From an uncultured Olsenella sp. (GTDB taxonomy: Bacteria > Actinomycetota > Coriobacteriia > Coriobacteriales > Atopobiaceae), in assembly GCA_959598545.1 (NCBI GenBank), contig CAUGFC010000027.1:1-18207 (forward strand): a stretch of DNA of 18,207 bases, read 5' to 3'. The translations under genes were made by a program, and so were the position numbers. Every line of letters starts with the position of its first letter. The first letter of the stretch is position 1. A model generated the notes under the pieces. It worked only from the letters and a program-made list of their open reading frames with translations. It had not been told where the DNA came from and did not search any database. Shown one piece after another: positions 1 through 6,586 of this stretch.

Positions 1-975
1 CTCGAGGTCCATCCCCTCGACCAGGGATCGCGTGAGCCGGGCCGAGTAGTAGCAGGTGTGGGACGAGCCGCTGTCCTCGACGCCGGCGACCCAGACCTCG
101 TTCAGCTCGGGTGCCACGAGCAGCGCATAGGCGGCGAGAAGCACGCCCACGCGCAGGTTGTACTCGCTCGCCGCGCGTCGCCGCATCTCCGCGGTGGCGG
201 CAACGATCCCGAGACCGTCGACGCGGGCGGTCGCGGGCCAGATGCGCGGCGGCACGACGTCGACCTCGAAGGCGGCCCGCCCTCCGGCCACGTTGACGCG
301 GAACCGGGCCGTGAGGCGCCAGGGGAGGCGCGCGGACTCGATCGCCTCGGATATCGCGGAGCGCACGGCCCACTCGCCGCGGGCCGGGCTCTCCTGTCGC
401 GCGGCGAGGCGCGCCGCCTGGGCGATGACCGAGCGGGCGCAGCGGCTCTCGAAGGCCACGAGGTCCTCGAGGCTCGCGGCGTCGGCGTCCGGGAGCCCCA
501 GCGCAGCGAGAAGCGCGGCGTTGAGGGCGGCCTCCACGCGAAGCACCTTGAGCTTGGCGAGCCAGGTCACCTCGTCGTCATCTATGCGCAGGTAGAAGAG
601 GCCGGAGGTGTTGGGCCGCACCACGCGCAGCGACGGCAGCGAGACGCCGTCGGCCCCGGAGAGGTCCGCCTCGTCGAGGCGCTCGGCGAGATAGGTCTCG
701 AGGGCGCTCGGCTCGGCGCCGGCCTCGGCGGTCTCGGTCCTCGAGCGGACGTCGGAGACGAAGGACCGCAGGACCCGCACCGGGTCCGGCGAGGTGGCGA
801 GGCGCTTCGAGAGGGCCTCGAGGTCGAGGTGGGAGGCCTCGGCCGCCACGGCCGTCGCGCCGCCCGCTGTCGTCGCATCGTCGCGCTCGCCCTCGCCGCC
901 GGCCTCGGTGCCCACGAGCGCGGCGAAGAGCCTCCCGAGCCGTCCGCGCTGCTCGTCGTGTCCCCGCTCGTCCAT
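1..975 (-). CDS. Protein of unknown family, C-terminus cut by the window edge
   Basis: I do not recognise this gene. It is open from an ATG at 975 to base 1, giving 325 visible residues without a stop; the start is chosen for the strong GGAGAGGAGG site just upstream. Residues 1-50 are charged and low-complexity. After about residue 60 it reads as a mixed helix/strand cytoplasmic protein with no signal peptide. A segment near 119-145 (VVRPNTSG, LFYLRIDDDE, VTWLAKLKVL) looks like a folded core. The last visible part (about 266-325) contains WPATARVDGLGIVAATAEMR and ends near a Cys-Tyr-Tyr. No catalytic motif is evident. It lies 41 bp downstream of the DUF1015 gene on the same strand, so the two are probably cotranscribed. 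Coding reality is supported by the RBS, the unbroken frame and codon use; function is unknown. Confidence 0.8.
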   Translation of the reverse strand, partial: MDERGHDEQRGRLGRLFAALVGTEAGGEGERDDATTAGGATAVAAEASHLDLEALSKRLATSPDPVRVLRSFVSDVRSRTETAEAGAEPSALETYLAERLDEADLSGADGVSLPSLRVVRPNTSGLFYLRIDDDEVTWLAKLKVLRVEAALNAALLAALGLPDADAASLEDLVAFESRCARSVIAQAARLAARQESPARGEWAVRSAISEAIESARLPWRLTARFRVNVAGGRAAFEVDVVPPRIWPATARVDGLGIVAATAEMRRRAASEYNLRVGVLLAAYALLVAPELNEVWVAGVEDSGSSHTCYYSARLTRSLVEGMDLE

Positions 976-1016
976 GGGCACCTCCTCTCCCGACTGTCCC
1001 TTCCTCTTTTATTCCC

Positions 1017-2291
1017 CTAACGCGCGCGCCTCGTCCCGTCGATGATCGACTCGCGGTGGTTGACGCGACGGACGAAGAGCCCGCTCAGGAGCTTGGGCTC
1101 GAACCAGGTGGACTTGGGCGGCAGGGTCAGGCCCTCGTCGGCGGCGGCCACGAGCTCCCGCGTCGTGGTGGGGAAGAGCGAGAACGCGACGCCCCTCTCG
1201 CCCGCGCGCCGCTCGAGCTCCGCCGTTCCGGCGACGCGCCCGACGTAGGAGATCCTCGGGTCGTCCGTGGGGTCGTCGACGCCCAGGACGGGGCCGATCA
1301 CGCGGTCCTGCAGCACGGAGACGTCCAAGCCGGCGACCGCGCCCTCGGGCCTCGGTCCCTCGAGCGAGAGCTCGCGCCAGGTGCCGAACGCGTACATCCC
1401 GAAGTGCCCGCGCTCGGACGGCTCAACGGGCTCAGCGCGCCGCTCGCCCACCGTGAGCCCCGCCGAGGAGAGGGCGTCGATCAGCGACGCCTCGTCGAGC
1501 CCGTTCGTGTCGGAGACGACGCGGTCGTACGCGCGCACGCTCAGCTGCTCGACCGGGAAGAGCGCCCCGAGGAAGTAGTTGTACGCCTCGCCGCCCGAGC
1601 AGTGGTCGCCCTCGTCGGTCCGTATGGAGCGACAGACGCGCTCGGCCGCGGCGGCGCGGTGGTGGCCGTCGGCGATGTAGGCGTGGTCGACGTGCTCCAT
1701 CATCAGGCGGAGGGACTCCACCGCGGCGGGCCGCGCCACGCGCCAGACGGTGTGGCGCACTCCGCCGGAGTCCTTGAAGTCGTAGAGCGGCTCTGCCGCC
1801 TTCGCAGCCTCGATCAGGGCCTCGAGCACGGGGTTTCCTTGGTATGCGAGAAGGACCGGGCCCGTCTGGCAGCAGGTCGCGGAGATGTGGTGGGTGCGGT
1901 CCTCCACCTTGGCGGGACGCGTGAGCTCGTGACGGCGGATCATGCCGTTGGTGTAGTCGTCGACGGAGAACGCCGCGACGATGCCGGTCTGCTCGTGGCC
2001 GGCGTCGCGCAGGCGCCAGAGGTAGAAGCAGGGGGTGCCGTCGCGCAGCAGCGTGCCGTCGGAGACGCGTCCGGCGAGAAGGTCGTGAGCATGCGCGTAG
2101 ACGTCATCCGCACAGGGGTCGTGGTCGGGCGGAAAGGCGGTCTCGGGGCGGTCCACGGCGAGGAACGTGCCGGGGTGGGCGGCGACGTAGGCGGCCGCGC
2201 CGGCCCGGTCGAAGACGTCGTAGGGCGGGGCGGCGAACTCCTGCGCCCGCTCGGGACGGGGTCGGTAGCAGGTGATGGGCTCGACGTGCAT
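1017..2291 (-). CDS. DUF1015 family protein
   Basis: A 424-residue soluble protein matching the DUF1015 family (usually a little over 400 aa) over its whole length. Visible family motifs are APPYDV (21-26), YLWRL (90-94), RRHELT (119-124), EDRTHHI (130-136), YIADGHHRAAAA (205-216), NYFLGALF just after, and a C-terminal PPKSTWFEPKLLSGL. The start at ATG 2291 is preceded by GAGGAGG; the frame stays open further upstream, but that part is GC-rich spacer with no RBS and runs into the divergently transcribed HAD gene. The family's biochemical role is not firmly established to my knowledge. The GHHR motif resembles the GxHRR-type motif of ParB/sulfiredoxin folds, which hints at nucleotide handling; this is inference. 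It is the first gene of a minus-strand pair with the unknown gene at 1-975 and diverges from the HAD phosphatase. Confidence 0.92.
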   Translation of the reverse strand: MHVEPITCYRPRPERAQEFAAPPYDVFDRAGAAAYVAAHPGTFLAVDRPETAFPPDHDPCADDVYAHAHDLLAGRVSDGTLLRDGTPCFYLWRLRDAGHEQTGIVAAFSVDDYTNGMIRRHELTRPAKVEDRTHHISATCCQTGPVLLAYQGNPVLEALIEAAKAAEPLYDFKDSGGVRHTVWRVARPAAVESLRLMMEHVDHAYIADGHHRAAAAERVCRSIRTDEGDHCSGGEAYNYFLGALFPVEQLSVRAYDRVVSDTNGLDEASLIDALSSAGLTVGERRAEPVEPSERGHFGMYAFGTWRELSLEGPRPEGAVAGLDVSVLQDRVIGPVLGVDDPTDDPRISYVGRVAGTAELERRAGERGVAFSLFPTTTRELVAAADEGLTLPPKSTWFEPKLLSGLFVRRVNHRESIIDGTRRAR

Positions 2292-2322
2292 GTTGCCTCC
2301 TCGCTCGGGCTTTCGTGCAGCC

Positions 2323-2398
2323 ATGATACCGCAGCCGCGCGCCGCGGCCCGGGAGCCCCGCCGATTCCGGGGCGCCGCCGCACGTCCCGCGGTATCAT
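2323..2398. promoter_or_regulatory. Divergent promoter region with mirror-image TATCAT boxes
   Basis: A perfect 10-bp inverted repeat has arms at 2323-2332 (ATGATACCGC) and 2389-2398 (GCGGTATCAT). Each arm carries TATCAT, one mismatch from the -10 consensus, reading outward towards the flanking gene. The plus hexamer (2393-2398) is 32 nt from the HAD start codon and the minus hexamer (2328-2323) is 31 nt from the DUF1015 start codon, both plausible leader distances. No convincing -35 is seen at 16-18 bp from either hexamer. The pair could therefore be two promoters, an operator, or both. Confidence 0.5.
2356..2371. repeat. Single copy of the GC-rich intergenic repeat
   Basis: CCCCGCCGATTCCGGG here is identical to a 16-nt core found at 6323-6338 and 6364-6379 in the other repeat-bearing spacer. 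It lies between the two outward-facing TATCAT boxes. It is short and GC-rich, but an exact 16-mer match restricted to two non-coding spacers is unlikely to be chance. Confidence 0.55.
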
Positions 2399-2430
2399 TG
2401 CGGCACGCACGGCAACGGCGAGGAGGGCGC

Positions 2431-3108
2431 ATGGCACTTGCGGACGCGACCGCCGCGGGCAGAAGGCTCGTGATCTTCGACTTCGACGGCACCCTGGCCA
2501 ACACGGTGCCGACCATAACGGGCACAGCGCGGACGGTGCTCGCTCGCCACGGCCTCGACGACGAGGCGATGGGCGACCTCACCCGCCTCGTGGGCCCGCC
2601 CTTCCCGCAGGCCTACGAGTGGGTGTACGGCTTCTCCCCGGAGGAGGCCGCTCAGATCACCGCGGAGTACCGTGCGATCTACAACGAGATAGGCGCGGCG
2701 GCATGGCCGCTCTTCCCCGGCGTGCGCGACATGCTCGAGCGCGTGCGCGCCGCGGGCCGCCTCATGGCCGTCGCCTCCTCCAAGCAGATGCGCATGATCG
2801 CCCGCGCGCTCGACGACGACGGGATCTCGGACCTCTTCGACGTGGCGCTCGGGAAGACGAGCGACGAGGAGGGCGACAAGGTCTCGCTGATCAGGCACGC
2901 GATGCGCGAGCTCGGCGTCGGGCCGGACGAGACCGTCATGGTCGGCGACCGGCATCACGACGTCGACGCCGCGGCGGCGTGCGGCGTCCCCTGCGTCGGC
3001 GTCACCTACGGCGGCGCGGCCCGTCCCGGCGAGCTCGAGAAGGCCGGCGCCTGCGAGCTCGCCAACACGGTCGAGCAGCTGGCGCGCGTCCTTCTCGGCA
3101 CGCGCTGA
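2431..3108 (+). CDS. HAD-superfamily phosphatase, phosphoglycolate phosphatase-like
   Basis: A 225-residue soluble HAD hydrolase of the Gph/PpaX-like subfamily with a helical cap between motifs I and II. Motif I is FDFDGT (nucleophile D17, general acid/base D19); motif II is the Ser in VASSK (S116/S117); the motif III lysine is K142 or K150; motif IV is VGDRHHD (D173, D177). The family transfers phosphate from small phosphorylated metabolites through an aspartyl-phosphate intermediate with Mg2+. The substrate cannot be read from sequence; phosphoglycolate, pyrophosphate or a nucleotide are all possible. The ATG at 2431 follows GAGGAGGG at good spacing. The frame is open back to 2272, but that would cross the divergent promoter region. 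No close downstream partner; 116 bp separate it from the next gene. Confidence 0.93.
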   Translation: MALADATAAGRRLVIFDFDGTLANTVPTITGTARTVLARHGLDDEAMGDLTRLVGPPFPQAYEWVYGFSPEEAAQITAEYRAIYNEIGAAAWPLFPGVRDMLERVRAAGRLMAVASSKQMRMIARALDDDGISDLFDVALGKTSDEEGDKVSLIRHAMRELGVGPDETVMVGDRHHDVDAAAACGVPCVGVTYGGAARPGELEKAGACELANTVEQLARVLLGTR

Positions 3109-3224
3109 GCCCGCGCCCGCCGACCGCTCGCCCCGCTCGGCGAGAATGGCCCCCGCCCGAACGGGTAGAAGGGTCAGCATGGAAGGGGCGCGCTGCGCGC
3201 CGGAGAAGCGGAGAAGGGATTGAC

Positions 3225-3572
3225 ATGGCGGACTTTGACCTGACAGAGGGCCTTCGCAAGATGTTCCTCGCCGGCGTGGGCGCCGTGGCCACGGGTGCCG
3301 AGAAGACCCAGGAGGTCGTCGAGGAGCTGGTCAAGAAGGGCGAGCTGACGGTCGAGCAGGGCAAGACGCTCAACCAGGAGCTCACCCGCAAGGCCAAGGA
3401 GGTCATCGACAACACCTCCGAGAACGCCGTCCGCGCGCGCATGAAGGCCATGACGGCCGAGGAGCGCGCCGCGTTCGCCGCCAAGGTCGCGCAGATGGCG
3501 GCTGAGATCGACGAGGCCTCGGTGAAGGTCGACGTCGAGGAGGCCCCCGAGGACGCGGACGCCGCCGAGTAG
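3225..3572 (+). CDS. Phasin-like small helical protein
   Basis: A 115-residue acidic, Ala/Glu/Lys-rich protein. A short amphipathic N-terminus (about 1-25, including KMFLAGVGAVATG) is followed by a long helical, probably coiled-coil stretch (EKTQEVVEELVKKGELTVEQ and onward) and an acidic tail. This pattern matches the phasin-like proteins annotated as PhaF/PhaI-type 'polyhydroxyalkanoate synthesis regulators', which in many Gram-positives lie beside UbiB-type kinases. Nothing in the window indicates PHA synthesis, so a granule role should not be assumed; a membrane- or lipid-associated partner of the kinase is the safer inference. The ATG follows GAGAAGGGA. The stop lies 10 nt before the UbiB start, so the two genes form an operon. 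Confidence 0.82.
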   Translation: MADFDLTEGLRKMFLAGVGAVATGAEKTQEVVEELVKKGELTVEQGKTLNQELTRKAKEVIDNTSENAVRARMKAMTAEERAAFAAKVAQMAAEIDEASVKVDVEEAPEDADAAE

Positions 3573-3582
3573 GGACGGCGGC

Positions 3583-5445
3583 GTGGCGCACGACGAGAAG
3601 AACGAGGAGCTCGAGCGGGCGATCGGCCACGAGGCGCCTGCAGAGGGGGAGATGGCGCCCGTCGCGGCCGAGGCCGCGGAGGGCGACGCGCCCGCGGCGG
3701 GGGAGCACCCCGACGAGGCTGCGGCGCGGGTCTCACGCACCGCCCAGGACTTCCTCGACGCATGGTACGAGCGGGTGAGCCAGGAGTCGCTTCTCGGCGA
3801 GAGCCAGACCATCGGGCTCTTCGGCGGCCGTCGCGACGACGAGTACGCGCTCAGCCGCGGCTCCCGCCTGGCGCGCATCGGCGAGATCCTGCAGATCGTG
3901 CGCCGCTACGACATCTTCCACGGGCTCACGCCCAAGGGTCTGAGGCGCATGCTCGAGGAGCTGGGCCCCACCTTCGTCAAGGCGGGGCAGATCCTCTCCA
4001 TGCGCTCCGAGATCCTGCCCGAGGGCTTCACGCGCGAGCTCGGGCGCCTGCGCACCGAGGTCCAGCCCATGGACCGCGAGGCGGTGCTCGCCGCGCTGCG
4101 CGCCGAGTACGACCGTCCGATCGAGGAGATCTTCGACGCAATCGACGACCGCCCCCTGGGCTCGGCGTCGGTCGCCCAGGTGCACAAGGCGCGCCTGGTG
4201 ACCGGCGAGCTCGTCGCCGTCAAGGTCCAGCGCCCCCACGTGCAGGAGATCATGGCGCAGGACATCTCGATCATGCGCTCGCTCGCGCGCTACGCGAGCC
4301 GCTTCATGGGGGACGAGCAGTTCGTCGACCTGCAGTCGGTGGTGGACGAGCTCTGGCAGAGCTTCCGCGAGGAGACGGACTTCCTCGTGGAGGCGAGGAG
4401 CCTCGAGGAGTTCCGTCGCAACAACGCCGGGTGCGCCTTCGTCGACTGCCCCAAGCCCTATCCCGCGCTGTGCACGCGCCATGTGGTGGTCATGGACTAC
4501 GTGGAGGGCATCCCGATCAACGACACCGCCCGTCTCGTGGCCGAGGGCTACGACCTCGCCGAGATCGGGACCAAGCTGGCCGACAACTACACGAGCCAGA
4601 TGCTCGACGACGGCTTCTTCCACGCCGACCCGCACCCCGGCAACCTCGTGATCGTGGGCGGCAAGATCGTCTACCTCGACCTCGGCATCATGGGGCGCCT
4701 CTCCAGCCACGACCGCTCGGCCATGGGCACGATGGTGAGCGCCGTCGCACGCTGCGACTCCCCGGGGCTCGCCGAGGGCCTCATGCGCTTCTCGGTGTCC
4801 GACACCTCCGACGTCGACCAGGCGCACCTGCTCGCCGACCTCGACGCCATCGTCGCTGACTACGGCCTGGCCGACCTGTCGGACCTGGACGTCGGCGCGT
4901 TCATGAACTCGCTGATCTCCATGGCGCAGAAGGACGGCATCGAGCTCCCGAGCTCGGTCACGATGCTCGCGCGCTCGCTCGTGACGCTGGAGGGCACGGT
5001 CCACGACCTGCTGCCCGACGTCTCCATCGTGGAGATCATCCACGCTCACCTGCGCGTCCACTCAACCCCCAGCGAGCTTGCGACGCGCGAGGGAAAGCGG
5101 CTGGCGCGGGAGAGCGTCGCCGCCACGCACGGGCTTCTAGGCGCGGCCCAGGAGGCGGGGCTTGCCATGCGGATGCTCACGCGCGGGCAGCTGCGCGTGA
5201 ACCTCGATTTGGCGGGCACCGAGGACCCGCTCGAGGACCTCTCGCGCATCGCCAACCGAATGACGATGAGCGTGATCATCGCCGGCCTGTTCATAGGCTC
5301 GTCCGTGGTCTACTACGCGCGCATCAAGCCGGTCATCTTCGGCATCCCCATCATCGGCTTCCTCGGCTACCTCGCCGCCTTCGTGCTCTGCGTCTGGGTG
5401 GCCCAGGACATCATTCGCGAGAGCCGGCGCCGGCGGAGGCGCTAG
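3583..5445 (+). CDS. AarF/ABC1/UbiB family atypical kinase
   Basis: A 620-residue member of the ABC1/UbiB atypical kinase family. The signature KAGQ (133-136) sits in the family-specific N-terminal helix, followed by the nucleotide-loop equivalent GSASVAQVH (193-201), the VAVK lysine (K214), the catalytic-loop equivalent FHADPHPGN (346-354) and the metal-binding DLG (366-368). The C-terminus has two hydrophobic segments (roughly 562-580 and 585-606) and an arginine-rich tail, giving a tail-anchored membrane topology. Residues 1-60 are an acidic, Ala-rich extension. Family members act as ATPases or kinases in isoprenoid-quinone or lipid homeostasis; the target here is unknown and ubiquinone synthesis is unlikely in this type of organism. 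The GTG start fits the 10-nt spacing after the phasin-like gene, with a weak AGGGACGG site, suggesting translational coupling. Confidence 0.93.
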   Translation: MAHDEKNEELERAIGHEAPAEGEMAPVAAEAAEGDAPAAGEHPDEAAARVSRTAQDFLDAWYERVSQESLLGESQTIGLFGGRRDDEYALSRGSRLARIGEILQIVRRYDIFHGLTPKGLRRMLEELGPTFVKAGQILSMRSEILPEGFTRELGRLRTEVQPMDREAVLAALRAEYDRPIEEIFDAIDDRPLGSASVAQVHKARLVTGELVAVKVQRPHVQEIMAQDISIMRSLARYASRFMGDEQFVDLQSVVDELWQSFREETDFLVEARSLEEFRRNNAGCAFVDCPKPYPALCTRHVVVMDYVEGIPINDTARLVAEGYDLAEIGTKLADNYTSQMLDDGFFHADPHPGNLVIVGGKIVYLDLGIMGRLSSHDRSAMGTMVSAVARCDSPGLAEGLMRFSVSDTSDVDQAHLLADLDAIVADYGLADLSDLDVGAFMNSLISMAQKDGIELPSSVTMLARSLVTLEGTVHDLLPDVSIVEIIHAHLRVHSTPSELATREGKRLARESVAATHGLLGAAQEAGLAMRMLTRGQLRVNLDLAGTEDPLEDLSRIANRMTMSVIIAGLFIGSSVVYYARIKPVIFGIPIIGFLGYLAAFVLCVWVAQDIIRESRRRRRR

Positions 5446-5563
5446 GCGCGCCGGCTGCCGCCTTTCAGGGGCTGCCGAGCAATGTGACGACTGCGTGAGG
5501 GTTTTCCCGTTCCTGAATGCCCGCGTTCCCCGGGCAGACTTTGGGCAGAAGAGAGTAATCAGC

Positions 5564-5590
5564 CGGCCCGGACCGTCCGGGCCGTTTCTC
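5564..5590 (+). terminator. Hairpin plus T-rich tail between the UbiB and HdeD-like genes
   Basis: A perfect 9-bp stem (CGGCCCGGA at 5564-5572, TCCGGGCCG at 5576-5584) has a 3-nt loop and is followed by TTTCTC. It ends only about 7 nt before the GGAGGGA ribosome site of the HdeD-like gene. It could terminate the UbiB transcript. There is no room for a full promoter between the hairpin and the next start, so any HdeD-like mRNA starting upstream must pass through it, which also makes an attenuator possible. The remainder of the 5446-5603 spacer shows no gene. Confidence 0.55.
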
Positions 5591-5603
5591 TGGAGGGAAC
5601 CTC

Positions 5604-6194
5604 ATGGAGCGTTACGACTCTAACTTCGACCACGTGGGCGACTTCGTCGACCGCTGGAACTCCGACCTGCGCCACGCGCGCGTCTGGACCGCCGTGATCG
5701 GCGTGCTGCTCGTGCTCGCGGGCATCGCGGCCGCGGCCGCACCCTACGGCGTCTACGCCTTCATCCAGGGTGTCGCCGCGGCGGCGCTCGTGGTGGGGGG
5801 AGTCGCCGGGATCGCGTCGTACGTGCACACCCCGGAGCTCTTCCGCAGCCCCGCGACGCTCGTCATGGGGGTGCTCAACGCGCTTCTCGGCCTGATGCTG
5901 ATGACTCTGCCCGCCTACCTCACCGCGGGGACGGTCGTGTTCCTGCTGGCGTTCCTGTTCATCGTCTCCGGCGCCGAGCGGATCACCTATGCGCGCCGCA
6001 TGCGCTACTTCGGCCTGCCCAACGCCGGCATGGCGACCGTCACGGGCGTGCTCAACGTGGCGTGCGGCCTGGTCTTCTTCCTCATGCCTGCGTTCTCCGG
6101 CGTCGTGATCGGCTACGTGCTGGCCGCCTACCTCATCGTCGGCGGCGCCAGCCTGCTCGTGGAGGCCATCTCGATGCGCCCGATCGAGCGGTAG
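5604..6194 (+). CDS. HdeD-like DUF308 membrane protein
   Basis: A 196-residue integral membrane protein of the HdeD/DUF308 type. A hydrophilic N-terminus of about 25 residues is followed by six hydrophobic segments (roughly 28-46, 50-72, 83-103, 106-126, 141-161 and 165-187). The two halves look like repeats of a three-helix unit rich in small residues, with a basic loop (YARRMR, 129-134) between them. HdeD of enterics is linked to acid resistance, but most DUF308 proteins have no proven function, so stress or envelope roles are inference only. The ATG at 5604 follows GGAGGGA at good spacing. It is a single gene, preceded by a hairpin and followed by the repeat cluster, with no obvious operon partner. 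Confidence 0.88.
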   Translation: MERYDSNFDHVGDFVDRWNSDLRHARVWTAVIGVLLVLAGIAAAAAPYGVYAFIQGVAAAALVVGGVAGIASYVHTPELFRSPATLVMGVLNALLGLMLMTLPAYLTAGTVVFLLAFLFIVSGAERITYARRMRYFGLPNAGMATVTGVLNVACGLVFFLMPAFSGVVIGYVLAAYLIVGGASLLVEAISMRPIER

Positions 6195-6212
6195 CGCCGA
6201 CGGCTTGGCGCA

Positions 6213-6381
6213 TCCCGGAATTCGGGATCTTCCCCGGCCGGACATGATGCCCGTCCCGGAATCGGCGGCCTTCCGCGTCCCGGCGGATCTCCCGTCCGGG
6301 AATCCGGGACCTTCCCCGCGAACCCCGCCGATTCCGGGACCGCCCCGCCGCGTGGCCCGCGAACCCCGCCGATTCCGGGAC
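6213..6381. repeat. Cluster of short GC-rich intergenic repeats in both orientations
   Basis: Five related units share a TCCCGGAATC core followed by GGCGG or CGGGA and a TTC-CG tail. Three read forward (6213-6236, 6254-6277, 6295-6320) and two read in reverse (6317-6340, 6358-6381). A more degenerate forward unit lies at 6278-6294. The two reverse units are identical over 26 nt (6315-6340 and 6356-6381), giving an exact 41-bp period. Pairing of forward with reverse units would form long hairpins. The spacer 6195-6403 holds no supportable gene: the short frames through it repeat the peptide PESAGF/NRRGSR because of the DNA repeats. One further copy lies at 2356-2371. No flanking transposase or target duplication was seen. 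Confidence 0.75.
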
Positions 6382-6403
6382 GCGCGTGTCTGCCGAAGAC
6401 AAA

Positions 6404-6465
6404 GCCCGCCGACGTCCCGGAGGGAAGTTCCGCGAAGCGCACTTCCTGTAGGGACGTCGGCGGGC
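6404..6465 (-). terminator. Compound hairpin terminator of the marR-ABC operon
   Basis: A perfect 15-bp inverted repeat (arms 6404-6418 and 6451-6465, GCCCGCCGACGTCCC) encloses a second perfect 6-bp stem (GGAAGT at 6423-6428, ACTTCC at 6441-6446) and a small GCG/CGC tip. On the minus strand the outer stem is followed by TTTGTCTT, giving a Rho-independent terminator shape 23 nt after the stop of the last ABC gene. It could also act to a lesser degree on plus-strand transcripts from the HdeD-like gene, though no T-tract follows on that side. Confidence 0.78.
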
Positions 6466-6487
6466 GTCGGCCGCTCGTGGGGGCAGG

Positions 6488-6586
6488 CTACTCGAGCTCG
6501 AAGGCGCCGGTGTAGAGCTGGTAGTACGTGCCCCTCTTGGCGATCAGCTCGTCGTGGGTGCCGCGCTCGATGATGCGGCCGTGGTC
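6488..6586 (-). repeat. Near-identical 3' end shared by the two consensus-site ABC genes (copy 1)
   Basis: These 99 bp match 10854-10952 with a single mismatch (g at 6530, a at 10896). They encode the same C-terminal stretch ending GAFELE. Identity falls away further into the genes, so this end is more alike than the rest of the paralogues. Confidence 0.85.

Noticed and set aside
58..1020. 320-codon plus-strand frame with an ATG start
   Set aside because: Antisense to the real minus-strand gene; Arg/Gly/His-rich composition with no RBS, an effect of high GC.
2272..2430. Longer HAD protein starting at 2272
   Set aside because: Would run through the divergent promoter region and start inside the opposite gene's 5' end; ATG 2431 has GAGGAGGG.
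3109..3224. Possible terminator or promoter between HAD and the phasin-like gene
   Set aside because: CTCGCC/GGCGAG and GCGCGC/GCGCGC pairs exist, but there is no T-run and no convincing -35/-10; composition alone can give these.
1056..3572. 838-codon plus-strand frame ending at the phasin-like stop
   Set aside because: Its first part is antisense to DUF1015 and then out of frame with the HAD gene; only the last 115 codons, after a good RBS at 3225, look like protein.
6315..6381. CRISPR-like array from the 26-nt direct repeats
   Set aside because: Only two identical units with a 15-nt gap, further copies are inverted, and no cas genes are present.
6205..6573. Short frames through the repeat cluster (61 to 122 codons)
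   Set aside because: The encoded peptides repeat only because the DNA repeats; no RBS and no conservation argument.
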